Below, piece by piece: positions 6,617-13,433 of a stretch of 14,910 bases of DNA. The notes under the pieces were generated by a model. It saw only the letters and a list, made by a program, of their open reading frames with translations, was not told the origin of the DNA and made no database searches. Source of the DNA: Thermoplasmata archaeon (GTDB lineage Archaea > Thermoplasmatota > Thermoplasmata > RBG-16-68-12); NCBI GenBank assembly GCA_021788795.1, contig JAJYKG010000023.1:1-14910 (forward strand), in the 5' to 3' direction. The number at the start of each line of letters is the position of its first letter. Position 1 is the first letter of the stretch. The position numbers were made by a program, and so were the translations under genes.

Positions 6617-6839
6617 AGAATCCCCCACCCCGCGGGGACGCGTGGAGCAAAACGGAGTGGACGGCGGGCACCCGGTCGCCGCAGAACCGGGAGCGGCTTA
6701 TTTGAACGTGTTGGCGGCGCTGCCACGGAAGGGAAGGGACGCCCACCCGCTGCCGCGTTGGACGCAGTCTCTCCTTCCCGTGCTCCTGGCGCGCAGGAGC
6801 AAGCCTTTAAGTAACCAGCACCTTTGCCAGCCGGTTTCC
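6617..6839. other. divergent intergenic region between glycosyltransferase and rpl18a
   Basis: The region holds the palindrome CCCCGCGGGG at 6628-6637, and an A/T element CTTATTTG at 6697-6704 that, read on the minus strand as CAAATAAG, could promote the glycosyltransferase. A bulged inverted repeat (6724-6732 with 6773-6782) and the rpl18a TATA box complete it. No tRNA or other known RNA is seen. Confidence 0.4.
6806..6813 (+). promoter_or_regulatory. TATA box of the rpl18a-pfdA-ftsY operon
   Basis: TTTAAGTA is the clearest archaeal TATA match in front of this operon. Its centre lies about 30 nt before ATG 6840. This predicts a transcript starting only a few bases ahead of the start codon, with no space for a Shine-Dalgarno site. 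Confidence 0.6.
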
Positions 6840-7070
6840 ATGAAGGCGTTTCGCATCAGCGGCCGCTTCCGCATGGGCCATGGCTGGCAGACCTTCGCGA
6901 AGGAGGTCGCCGCGGCCGACGAGGCAGGCGCGAAGGAGCGGCTCCTGTCCGTGCTCGGCAGCCAGCACGGCGTCGCGCGCAAGTACATCCAGATCCACGA
7001 AGTCACCGAAGTCCCCGCCGCGGAGCTCCGCGACCATGCGGTCCGCTATGCGGTGGAGGGGAAGGCATGA
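6840..7070 (+). CDS. rpl18a: 50S ribosomal protein L18Ae (LX)
   Basis: This 76-residue basic protein begins MKAFRISGRFRMGHGWQTFA, the recognisable N-terminus of archaeal LX/L18Ae. It continues with KEVAAADEAGAKERLLSVLGSQHGVARKYIQIHEV, which matches the family's helix and the conserved R-x-x-I-x-I strand. The family contributes to the archaeal/eukaryotic large ribosomal subunit and is absent from bacteria, so it fixes the domain of the organism. The length is normal for archaea. ATG 6840 is preferred over upstream in-frame starts because the family signature starts there and a TATA box sits 30 nt ahead. The stop overlaps the next start in ATGA. The order LX - prefoldin alpha - FtsY is a well-known archaeal cluster. 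Confidence 0.93.
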   Translation: MKAFRISGRFRMGHGWQTFAKEVAAADEAGAKERLLSVLGSQHGVARKYIQIHEVTEVPAAELRDHAVRYAVEGKA

Positions 7071-7513
7071 CCGGCTCCGAAGCAGACTTGCGTCGGGGGC
7101 TCGCGGTCCTCGACCAGTATCGCGAGCAGCTCGAGGCCCTCGCCCAGCAGCAGGAGATCGTCCGCGTGTCCCTCGAGGAGCACATGCGCGCCAAGGAGAC
7201 CCTCCTCCGGTACAAGGAGGCGGGGAAGGGCGCAGAGGTCCTCGTCCCCGTCGGCGCCAACGCCTTCCTCGTCGCCGAGGTCAAGGACGCCGACAAGGCG
7301 TTCGTCGGCGTCGGTTCCGACGTCATCCTCTTCGACGACATCCCGAAGCAGGTCGAGCGGCTCGACGCCCGCATCAAGTCCATCACGGACGCCATGACGG
7401 CCATCGGTCAGCGGCTCGCCGAGCTCCAGCAACGCGCCGAGAGCCAGGGCGCTGCGGTCCAGAGCCTCTACGACCGCCTCCAGGGCGGCGCGGGCGAGGG
7501 CGGGCCGACGTAG
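7067..7513 (+). CDS. pfdA: prefoldin subunit alpha
   Basis: Prefoldin is a hexameric (two alpha, four beta) cytosolic chaperone that captures unfolded proteins and passes them to the thermosome. The 148-residue product has the alpha-subunit layout. There is an N-terminal coiled coil (about 5-50, rich in Q, E and L), a central double beta-hairpin region (about 55-92, EVLVPVGANAFLVAEV and KAFVGVGSDVILFD), and a C-terminal coiled coil (about 93-140). The segment VPVGANAFLVAEVKD is typical of the archaeal alpha subunit. ATG 7067 overlaps the rpl18a stop by four bases, so the start is well supported. The ftsY ATG follows the TAG stop with no intervening base, indicating a single polycistronic transcript. 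Confidence 0.93.
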   Translation: MTGSEADLRRGLAVLDQYREQLEALAQQQEIVRVSLEEHMRAKETLLRYKEAGKGAEVLVPVGANAFLVAEVKDADKAFVGVGSDVILFDDIPKQVERLDARIKSITDAMTAIGQRLAELQQRAESQGAAVQSLYDRLQGGAGEGGPT

Positions 7514-8518
7514 ATGTTCAAGTCCCTCCGCGACAAGCTGGCGAACTGGCGGAAGAAGGCGGAGGCCGAGGTCGAGTCCGAAGAGGAGGCGGCCCCCCCG
7601 GCCGCCGCGACGAAGCGTGCGCCGCCGGGTCCGTCGGCGAAGGTCATCGGCGACTCGGGCCGCAAGCTCAAGGAGCAGAAGCTCGAGGAGATCCTCTACG
7701 ACCTCGAGATCGCCCTCCTAGAGTCGGACGTCGCCTTCCCGGTCGCGAAGGAGATCGTCGACACCCTGGCGGAGGACCTCCAGGGCAAGCGCGTCTCCCG
7801 CGAGGTCTCCGTCGAGCAGGGCGTCGAGGCAGCCCTCCGCGACGCGATCACGAAGGCCATGACCGTCCCCACGATCGACCTCTTCGAGATCATCAAGGGC
7901 CACCCCAAGCCCGTCATCATCATGTTCGTCGGCGTGAACGGGACGGGCAAGACGACCACGATCGCGAAGCTGGCGTACCATATCCAGAAGCGCGGGTACA
8001 CGGCCGTCGTGGCCGCGGCGGACACGTTTCGCGCGGGCGCGATCGAGCAGCTTGAGAAGCACGCCGAGGCCATCGGCTTCAAGCTCATCAAGCACGAGGC
8101 GGGCTCCGACCCCGCCGCGGTCGCCTACGACGCCGTCGAGCACGCGCGGGCGAGGAAGCGGGACGTGGTCCTGATCGACACCGCGGGCCGCATGCAGACG
8201 AACACGAACCTCATGGACCAGATGAAGAAGATCAAGCGCGTCGCGGAACCCGACCTGGTCTTCTACATCGGGGACGCGCTCGCCGGGAACGACGCGATCG
8301 AGCAGGCGAAGCAGTTCAACGAGGCCGTCGGGCTGGACGGCATCGTCCTCACGAAGATCGACGCCGACGCGAAGGGCGGGGCCGCCCTCTCCATCGCCCA
8401 CACGATCGGCAAGCCCGTCGTCTTCGTCAGCGTGGGCCAGGGCTACGGCGACATCCGCCGCTTCAACGTGAGTTGGATGGTCGACCGCCTGCTGTCCGCC
8501 GAGGAGAAGGAGGCGTAG
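7514..8518 (+). CDS. ftsY: signal recognition particle receptor FtsY
   Basis: FtsY is the SRP54-homologous GTPase that docks SRP-ribosome complexes at the membrane for co-translational export. The 334-residue protein has a short charged N-terminal region (residues 1-50, E/A/K rich, corresponding to the membrane-contacting A domain) and a four-helix N domain (about 50-125). The GTPase domain follows, with P-loop GVNGTGKTTT at 140-149, ADTFRAGAIEQL near 169, DTAGR at 222-226, and TKID at 280-283. The closing loop reads VGQGYGDIRRF, where many FtsY proteins have G-x-G-E-x-x-x-D-L. The closely related SRP54 is excluded because there is no methionine-rich M domain. ATG 7514 abuts the pfdA stop. 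The length is usual for archaea. Confidence 0.96.
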   Translation: MFKSLRDKLANWRKKAEAEVESEEEAAPPAAATKRAPPGPSAKVIGDSGRKLKEQKLEEILYDLEIALLESDVAFPVAKEIVDTLAEDLQGKRVSREVSVEQGVEAALRDAITKAMTVPTIDLFEIIKGHPKPVIIMFVGVNGTGKTTTIAKLAYHIQKRGYTAVVAAADTFRAGAIEQLEKHAEAIGFKLIKHEAGSDPAAVAYDAVEHARARKRDVVLIDTAGRMQTNTNLMDQMKKIKRVAEPDLVFYIGDALAGNDAIEQAKQFNEAVGLDGIVLTKIDADAKGGAALSIAHTIGKPVVFVSVGQGYGDIRRFNVSWMVDRLLSAEEKEA

Positions 8519-8519
8519 G

Positions 8520-9614
8520 GTGGCCGATCCAGGCCCGTTCGAGAAGAACCAGATCGTGGAGTTCCCCCTCCTGCAGCTGGCCCTCGCCGCGGTCAAGGCC
8601 CACGCGGACCCGCTGACGGTCCGGTCCCTGGGGTACGCCGGCGGCGACGAGGAGGACGTCGCCCTCGCGGAGGTCCGCGACAGCCCCAGCGCGTTCCACG
8701 TCCGCGTCCTCACGGACAAGCCCGAGTACCTGGACTGGCTCGATGGCGCGCTCCTCCGCGCGGGGATGGTCGAACCTGTCGGCCTGACGGCCGTGGCCCG
8801 CCGCCTGGCCGAGTACGAGGACCTCGTCCTCGGGGTCGACACGAACCTCCTCTACGCCTCCGTGCTCGGCGAGCACCTCCTGGAGGAGTTCCACCGGATC
8901 CACGCACGGCCGTACAAGGAGACGGTGAACTGGATCCTCGTCGTCATCCCGGGCGTCGTGATGAAGGAGCTCGAGAACGCGGCGAACCAGAAGAAGGGGG
9001 GCCACCTGACCCACGCGGGCCGCATGGGCTACCGCGCGCTCCAGGAGATCACCGCCCTGAAGCGCACGGAGGCCTTCCAGGGGATGAGCGTCCTCGTGGT
9101 CGGGCAGACGAATCCCGAGCAGCTCCGCCTCTCGCCCGACGGGCTGACGATTCTGAACGCGGACTCCATGATCCGCGACCAGTTCAAGGCCTTCCTGCGC
9201 GGCATCGAGTTCCGCAAGGGGATCTTCTTCCTGACGATGGACAAGACGAACGCTTCCATGGCCGCCGCGGAAGGGCTGAGCACGCTGCGCATCCAGCACC
9301 CCCACCGCCTGCGGAAAGGCGACGAGCTCACGATCCCGAAGGAGGAGGCGGTCCTCCTGGCGCGCGTCGTCTACGAGCTCGCGGTCGAGTTCGGCAAGGT
9401 CCGCGTCGCCTGGAACGAGGGCACGGCCCACCACATCGACCTGGAGGGCGAGTGGACATGGAAGTCCATGGAGCACTGGGAGGACTTCCAGCTCCTCTGC
9501 TCCGACGTGGACCGGGGCTTCCCGAAGGCCCTGAGCCGCTACGTCGGCGGGCGGTTCGACGCGCGGCGCGTCCTCACGGAGTGGGAGAAGCTCCGCGAGG
9601 CCCTCGCGGAGTGA
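8520..9614 (+). CDS. PIN-domain protein, predicted ribonuclease, last gene of the ftsY operon
   Basis: The 364-residue protein carries a central PIN-like nuclease domain. Visible are the first acidic motif LVLGVDTNLLYAS (D107-T-N), the second VVIPGVVMKELENAAN with E150, the third ILNADSMIRDQF (D215, D220), and the fourth FFLTMDKTNASMAA (D241). Four acidic positions suffice for the two-metal site, so it is probably an active RNase. Around the domain are an N-terminal region of about 100 residues and a C-terminal region of about 80 residues that I do not recognise, which makes it much longer than VapC toxins (about 130). No antitoxin partner is adjacent. GTG 8520 lies one base after the ftsY stop, so it is co-transcribed with core translation and secretion genes. 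A house-keeping RNA-processing or quality-control role is inferred. Confidence 0.8.
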   Translation: MADPGPFEKNQIVEFPLLQLALAAVKAHADPLTVRSLGYAGGDEEDVALAEVRDSPSAFHVRVLTDKPEYLDWLDGALLRAGMVEPVGLTAVARRLAEYEDLVLGVDTNLLYASVLGEHLLEEFHRIHARPYKETVNWILVVIPGVVMKELENAANQKKGGHLTHAGRMGYRALQEITALKRTEAFQGMSVLVVGQTNPEQLRLSPDGLTILNADSMIRDQFKAFLRGIEFRKGIFFLTMDKTNASMAAAEGLSTLRIQHPHRLRKGDELTIPKEEAVLLARVVYELAVEFGKVRVAWNEGTAHHIDLEGEWTWKSMEHWEDFQLLCSDVDRGFPKALSRYVGGRFDARRVLTEWEKLREALAE

Positions 9615-10304
9615 TCAGGCCGCCCCGCGGACCCAGCCGAAGCGCTTGCGGAAGAGCCAGAAGAAGTTGAGGAAGGCGTCCTTGAAGCTCCGGATCTTCT
9701 TCTCCCCGGAACGCACCCGGTAGTCGATGGGGACCTCCAGGTACCGGAAGCCGTGCCGGATCACCTCAGCCTTGAGTTCCTCGGAGAAGGGCATGCCGTC
9801 GTGGACCACGTGCAGCGGCGCGAGGACGTCCCTCCGGAAGGCCCACATCCCCGACTGGGAGTCGTGCATGGGGTAGCGATAGAGGAAGCGGAACGCCACG
9901 TTGAGCATCGTGTTCCCGATCCGGTGCATCCCCGTCATCGCCCCGGGGGAGAGCCGCGTCATGCGGTCGCCCGAAACGAAGTCCGCAGCGCCGGCCTCCA
10001 CCGGCCGGAGGAGGTCCGGGAAGCGGTCCGCCGGGTAGGTGAGGTCCGCGTCCAGCGTCAGGACGTAGGTCCCGCGGGCCGCCGCGAATCCGGTCTTGTA
10101 CGCGCGGCCATAGCCGCGCTGCGGCTCCGCGACCACCCGCGCTCCCTTCGACGCCGCGATCTCGTTCGTGCGGTCCCGCGAGTCCGTGTCCACCGTGACG
10201 ATCTCCAGGTCGCGGCCCGCGAGGGCGGCCCGGACCTCGTCGATCACCGCGCCGATGGAGGCCTCCTCGTTCATCGTCGGGATGACCACGGAGACCTCGG
10301 CCAC
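9615..10304 (-). CDS. GT2 glycosyltransferase, dolichyl-phosphate sugar synthase-like
   Basis: This class loads glucose or mannose onto a dolichyl/polyprenyl phosphate lipid carrier at the inner face of the membrane. The 229-residue protein matches the single-domain form: VSVVIPTMNEEASIGAVIDE, then EPQRGYGRAYKTGFAAARG and the diagnostic LTLDADLTYP (DAD at 85-87), SGDRM, the SQSGMWAFRR segment near 155, and EVPIDYRVRSGEKK towards the end. It lacks the C-terminal membrane helices seen in longer relatives, so it probably binds the membrane peripherally. The start is GTG 10304, about 26 nt from a TATA-like box lying in the 3' end of the upstream gene. Its stop abuts the PIN gene's stop within TGATCA. 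Donor and lipid specificity are inferred from the family, not seen. Confidence 0.88.
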   Translation of the reverse strand: MAEVSVVIPTMNEEASIGAVIDEVRAALAGRDLEIVTVDTDSRDRTNEIAASKGARVVAEPQRGYGRAYKTGFAAARGTYVLTLDADLTYPADRFPDLLRPVEAGAADFVSGDRMTRLSPGAMTGMHRIGNTMLNVAFRFLYRYPMHDSQSGMWAFRRDVLAPLHVVHDGMPFSEELKAEVIRHGFRYLEVPIDYRVRSGEKKIRSFKDAFLNFFWLFRKRFGWVRGAA

Positions 10305-10326
10305 AGGGCGCGATTCTGGGCTCTCG

Positions 10327-10335
10327 CTATAATGC
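10327..10335 (-). promoter_or_regulatory. TATA box for the GT2 gene starting at 10304
   Basis: On the minus strand the element reads GCATTATAG. Its centre is about 26 nt ahead of GTG 10304, so the transcript should start at or beside the start codon. It overlaps the TAG stop of the upstream glycosyltransferase, implying the two genes can be expressed separately. Confidence 0.5.
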
Positions 10336-11130
10336 TTTGCGCCCCGGCTCCCGGAGCTGCGGGGTCCCGAACACCTTCGCGGCGGCGTAGCCGAGGAGCG
10401 CGGTCCCCAGGCGGATGAGGCTCCAGAAGGTGGCCCGCTGGTGGAGCATCTCGATCGGGCGGTAGGCGCCCCACAGGCTGCCGTGCTTCAGGGTGAGCTG
10501 CTTCCGCCCCACGCCGTTCCAGAAGGCCTGGCGGAGGAAGTCGAAGTAGGAGTCCCGCGTGCGGTGGTAGATGATCGCGTTCGTCCGGAAGACGATCCGG
10601 TGGCCCGCGAGGACCGCGCGGAGGTTCAGGTCGATGTCCTCCGCGGTCACGAGCCACTCGTCGAAACCGCCGACCTCCTGGAGGACCGCCCGCCGGTAGG
10701 CGAGGTTGGACGAGGGGTAGGTCACGTCGACGCCGCGGACGAAGAGCTCGACGCGCTCCAGGTCCTCGAACGGCCGGTACCCGATCTGGATGGAACGCCC
10801 CGCGACGACGTCCTCCGTCGCGAGGGCCTCCCGCAGCTCCTTGACCCAGAACGGGCTCGCGATCCCGTCGCCGTCGATGAAGGCCACGGCGTCGCCGCGG
10901 GCCTTCGCGATCCCGAAGTTGCGCCCCGCGCCCCGCGTCCCGCCGTGGATGTAGAGGTGGATGAAGTCGTACTGGCGCTCGTAGCGCTGCACGATCTCCC
11001 GCGTCGGGTCCTCGCTTCCCGCGTCCACGACGAGGATCTCGATCGGTGGTTCCTGGACCACGAGGCTGTCCAGGAGGGCGGCGATGTTCCGCGCCTCGTT
11101 GCGGACCGTCGTCACGATGGAGAGGAGCAA
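10327..11130 (-). CDS. GT2 glycosyltransferase with one C-terminal hydrophobic segment
   Basis: This is a 267-residue GT-A enzyme. Visible are LLSIVTTVRNEARNIAALLD at the N-terminus, VVDAGSEDPT near 34, RGAGRNFGIAKARGD before the metal site, AFIDGDGI (D86-G-D88), and the acceptor/base motif TAEDIDLNLR (E164-D165). Residues about 235-255 are hydrophobic (FWSLIRLGTALLGYAAAKVF) and could be one membrane anchor. The start is TTG 11130: it begins the first beta strand exactly, and a TATA-like element at 11153-11160 sits about 26 nt upstream. GTG at residue 6 would cut that strand. It is divergent from wecB. Its N-terminal VRNEA motif and organisation resemble the GT2 at 13421-14371. The sugar and acceptor are unknown. 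Confidence 0.87.
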   Translation of the reverse strand: MLLSIVTTVRNEARNIAALLDSLVVQEPPIEILVVDAGSEDPTREIVQRYERQYDFIHLYIHGGTRGAGRNFGIAKARGDAVAFIDGDGIASPFWVKELREALATEDVVAGRSIQIGYRPFEDLERVELFVRGVDVTYPSSNLAYRRAVLQEVGGFDEWLVTAEDIDLNLRAVLAGHRIVFRTNAIIYHRTRDSYFDFLRQAFWNGVGRKQLTLKHGSLWGAYRPIEMLHQRATFWSLIRLGTALLGYAAAKVFGTPQLREPGRKAL

Positions 11131-11152
11131 CGCCGGCGCGAACGGGCCGCAC

Positions 11153-11160
11153 GGTTATCA
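11153..11160 (-). promoter_or_regulatory. TATA-like element for the GT2 gene starting at 11130
   Basis: The minus strand reads TGATAACC, centred about 26 nt ahead of TTG 11130. The match to the consensus is moderate. The position supports both a leaderless transcript and the use of the unusual TTG start. Confidence 0.4.
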
Positions 11161-11184
11161 CGGTTTCGGGCGGGGGACGGCGGG

Positions 11185-11192
11185 TTAATATC
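11185..11192 (+). promoter_or_regulatory. TATA-like element for wecB
   Basis: TTAATATC lies in an otherwise G/C-rich stretch, centred about 33 nt ahead of ATG 11222. It would give a leader of under 10 nt. It sits about 25 bp from the opposite-facing box at 11153-11160. Confidence 0.5.
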
Positions 11193-11221
11193 GGCCTCGG
11201 CGCATCCTCGCGCCGGCTCCC

Positions 11222-12313
11222 ATGGCCCGCATCGTGACGATCATCGGCACGCGCCCCGAGATCATCAAGATGGCCCCGGTGGTCAAGGCCCTCGACGGGC
11301 TCGGGGGCCACGAGCACGTCCTCGTCCACTCGGGCCAGCACTACGACCTGCGGATGGACCGGGTCTTCTTCCAGGATATGGAGCTCCGGGAGCCGGACCG
11401 CCAGTTCGAGCTCCAGGACCAGCCGCCCCACCTCCAGGTCGCCACGACGATGCGGCAGATCGCCGACGTCACCGCGGACGCAGACCTGGTCCTCGTCCAC
11501 GGGGACACGAACACCACTGTGGCAGGCGCGCTCCTCGCGAGCAAGCAGGGCCGCCGCCTCGGCCACGTGGAGGCGGGCATCCGCTCGTTCGACAAGACGA
11601 TGCCCGAGGAGGTCAACCGGATCATCGCGGACCAGCTGTCCCAGATGCTCTTCGCCCCGACGCCCGTCGCCCGGGAGAACCTCCGCCGCGAGAACGTTAC
11701 GGAGGGCGTGCACGTTGTCGGCAACAGCGTCGTCGACGCCCTCACGCAGAACATCGCGGTGGCTGAGAAGCGCTCCCGCGTGCTGGACACCCTCGGCCTC
11801 AAGCCACGCGGCTACCTCCTCCTCACGTTCCACCGCGCGGAGAACGTCGACGGGAAGGCGAAGCTGGCGCAGGGCCTGGACGCGTTCGAGGGTGCGATCG
11901 AGGAGAGCGGCCTCCCGATCCTCTTCCCCATCCACCCGAGGACCGCGCGGCGCCTCCGGGAGTTCGGGCTGGAGACGCGCGCCGCGGCCCTCGCGGACCT
12001 CCGACGCATCGAGCCGACGGGATACCTCGACATGCTCGTCCTGGAGAAGAACGCGGCCCTCGTGCTCACGGACTCCGGCGGACTCCAGGAGGAGAGCTGC
12101 TTCTTCCAGGTGCCCTGCGTCACGCTGCGGGAGAACACGGAGCGGCCGGAGACGCTGGAAATCGGGTCCAACGTCCTCGCGGGCACGGAGCCGGGGCGCG
12201 TGCGGAGCGCGGTCCGCCGCCAGCTCGGGGCGGAGCGAGGGTGGGCCAATCCCTACGGGGACGGGACCACCTCCCGGCGGATCGCGGAGCTCGTCGCGGC
12301 GCAGCTGGGATGA
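11222..12313 (+). CDS. wecB: UDP-N-acetylglucosamine 2-epimerase (non-hydrolysing)
   Basis: The enzyme interconverts UDP-GlcNAc and UDP-ManNAc in the cytoplasm, supplying ManNAc-type sugars for surface glycans. The 363-residue protein is full length with the GT-B-like fold. Visible motifs are IIGTRPEIIKMAPV at 7-20, HSGQHYD at 36-42, HGDTNTT with D95, HVEAGIRS with E117, MPEEVNR with E130, TFHRAEN with H204, HPRT near 238, LTDSGGLQEE at 282-291, RENTERPET near 303, and NPYGDG near the end. These catalytic and UDP-binding residues are all in place and fit the non-hydrolysing type. ATG 11222 starts directly at the first strand. A GT4 gene follows 4 bp later, so the two form an operon. No UDP-ManNAc dehydrogenase (wecC) is seen nearby, so ManNAc may be used directly or oxidised by an enzyme encoded elsewhere. 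Confidence 0.96.
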   Translation: MARIVTIIGTRPEIIKMAPVVKALDGLGGHEHVLVHSGQHYDLRMDRVFFQDMELREPDRQFELQDQPPHLQVATTMRQIADVTADADLVLVHGDTNTTVAGALLASKQGRRLGHVEAGIRSFDKTMPEEVNRIIADQLSQMLFAPTPVARENLRRENVTEGVHVVGNSVVDALTQNIAVAEKRSRVLDTLGLKPRGYLLLTFHRAENVDGKAKLAQGLDAFEGAIEESGLPILFPIHPRTARRLREFGLETRAAALADLRRIEPTGYLDMLVLEKNAALVLTDSGGLQEESCFFQVPCVTLRENTERPETLEIGSNVLAGTEPGRVRSAVRRQLGAERGWANPYGDGTTSRRIAELVAAQLG

Positions 12314-12317
12314 CGGG

Positions 12318-13433
12318 ATGGCTCCGCGCGTCGTCTTCCTGCGTTCGAAGAGCCCCGCGGGCATCGAACCCCGCATCGCCAAGGAGGCGGCGACCCTGGT
12401 GCGCGCCGGGTACGAGGTCCACGTGGTCCTGTGGGACCGGACGCGCTCGTTCCCCGCGGAGGAGACGCGGGACGGGATCCGGATTCACCGCTACCAGCGG
12501 CGTGCGCCCGAGGGGCAGATCGGCCTGGCGCGGCGGCTGCCCGGCTGGTGGCTGTTCGCCGCGCGGAGGGCCGCGGCCCTCCGGCCCGACGTCATCCACG
12601 CGGTCGACTTCGACACCGCCTGGCCGGCGCGGGTCGGGGCGCGGCTTACCCACGCGGCGCTCGTCTACGACATCTTCGACTTCTACTCCGAGATGATCCT
12701 CCTCGACCTACCGGGGTTCCTGCGGCGCTTCCTCGCCCGGGCGGAGCGGCGGATGGTGCGCCGCGCGGACCTCGTCATCCTCCCGGACCTCCGGAGACAG
12801 GTCCAGCTCGGCGACACGCGCCCCAAGCGGATCGTGGAGATTCTGAACGTGCCCGAGGACCAGCGCGTGCCCGCGGAGGTCGCAAAGGACTTCACCGTGT
12901 TCTACGGCGGCATGATCTCCAAGGACCGCGGCCTCCTCGACCTCATGGTCGCGTGCGAGGCCACCGGGGCGAAGTTCATCGTCGCGGGTCACGGCCCGGA
13001 CGAGGCGGAGCTGCTGCCGCACCTGGAGAGCTCCCCCGCGTGCCTGTATCTGGGGACTGTCCCCTACGAGGAGGTCCTGCGCCAGACCGCTTCCTGCCAC
13101 GCGATCGCCGCCCTCTACGACCCGTCGGTCCCGAACAACCGCCTCGCGGCGCCCAACAAGGTGTACGAGGCGATGATGCTCGCGAAGCCCCTCATCGTCT
13201 CGGACGGCATCGCGGTCGCGGACCTCGTGCGCTCCCTCGGCTGCGGCACGATCGTCCCCTACGGCGACCGGGCCGCGATCCAGCGCGCGCTCGAGGCGCT
13301 CATGCTCTCCCCCGCGGACTGCGAGGGGATGGGGGCCCGCGGCCGCGCGGCGTTCGAGCGCGGGTACAACTGGAAGACGATGGAGGCGCGCCTCCTCGAC
13401 GCCTACGCGTCCCTTCCGGCTCAGAAGCGATAG
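12318..13433 (+). CDS. family 4 glycosyltransferase (GT-B fold)
   Basis: This is a retaining glycosyltransferase that would add a sugar to a growing glycan. The 371-residue protein has the two-domain GT-B plan. The N-terminal half has APRVVFLRSKSPAGIEPRIAKEA and the linker region DVIHAVDFDTAWPA. The C-terminal nucleotide-sugar domain has VFYGGMISKDRGLLDL near 194, VAGHGPDEAELL near 222, and the GT4 donor-binding motif AAPNKVYEAMMLAKPLI, where N280, K281 and E284 contact the nucleotide sugar. The start is ATG 12318, four bases after the wecB stop; no good Shine-Dalgarno is present. Pairing with wecB suggests a ManNAc- or HexNAc-derived donor, by inference. Its last 13 bases overlap the convergent GT2 gene. 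Confidence 0.9.
   Translation: MAPRVVFLRSKSPAGIEPRIAKEAATLVRAGYEVHVVLWDRTRSFPAEETRDGIRIHRYQRRAPEGQIGLARRLPGWWLFAARRAAALRPDVIHAVDFDTAWPARVGARLTHAALVYDIFDFYSEMILLDLPGFLRRFLARAERRMVRRADLVILPDLRRQVQLGDTRPKRIVEILNVPEDQRVPAEVAKDFTVFYGGMISKDRGLLDLMVACEATGAKFIVAGHGPDEAELLPHLESSPACLYLGTVPYEEVLRQTASCHAIAALYDPSVPNNRLAAPNKVYEAMMLAKPLIVSDGIAVADLVRSLGCGTIVPYGDRAAIQRALEALMLSPADCEGMGARGRAAFERGYNWKTMEARLLDAYASLPAQKR

Noticed and set aside
6628..6637. Perfect palindrome CCCCGCGGGG as a regulator operator
   Set aside because: A 10-bp G/C palindrome is expected by chance at this base composition, and it overlaps the region just before the GT2 start without a second copy elsewhere.
8520..9614. PIN protein as a VapC toxin of a toxin-antitoxin pair
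   Set aside because: It is far longer than VapC, has no small antitoxin gene beside it, and directly follows ftsY in a housekeeping operon.
10271..12382. 703-codon minus-strand frame over wecB and the GT2 at 10327-11130
   Set aside because: It is in a different frame from the GT2 gene and antisense to wecB. Its composition is low-complexity; the real genes show complete family motifs.
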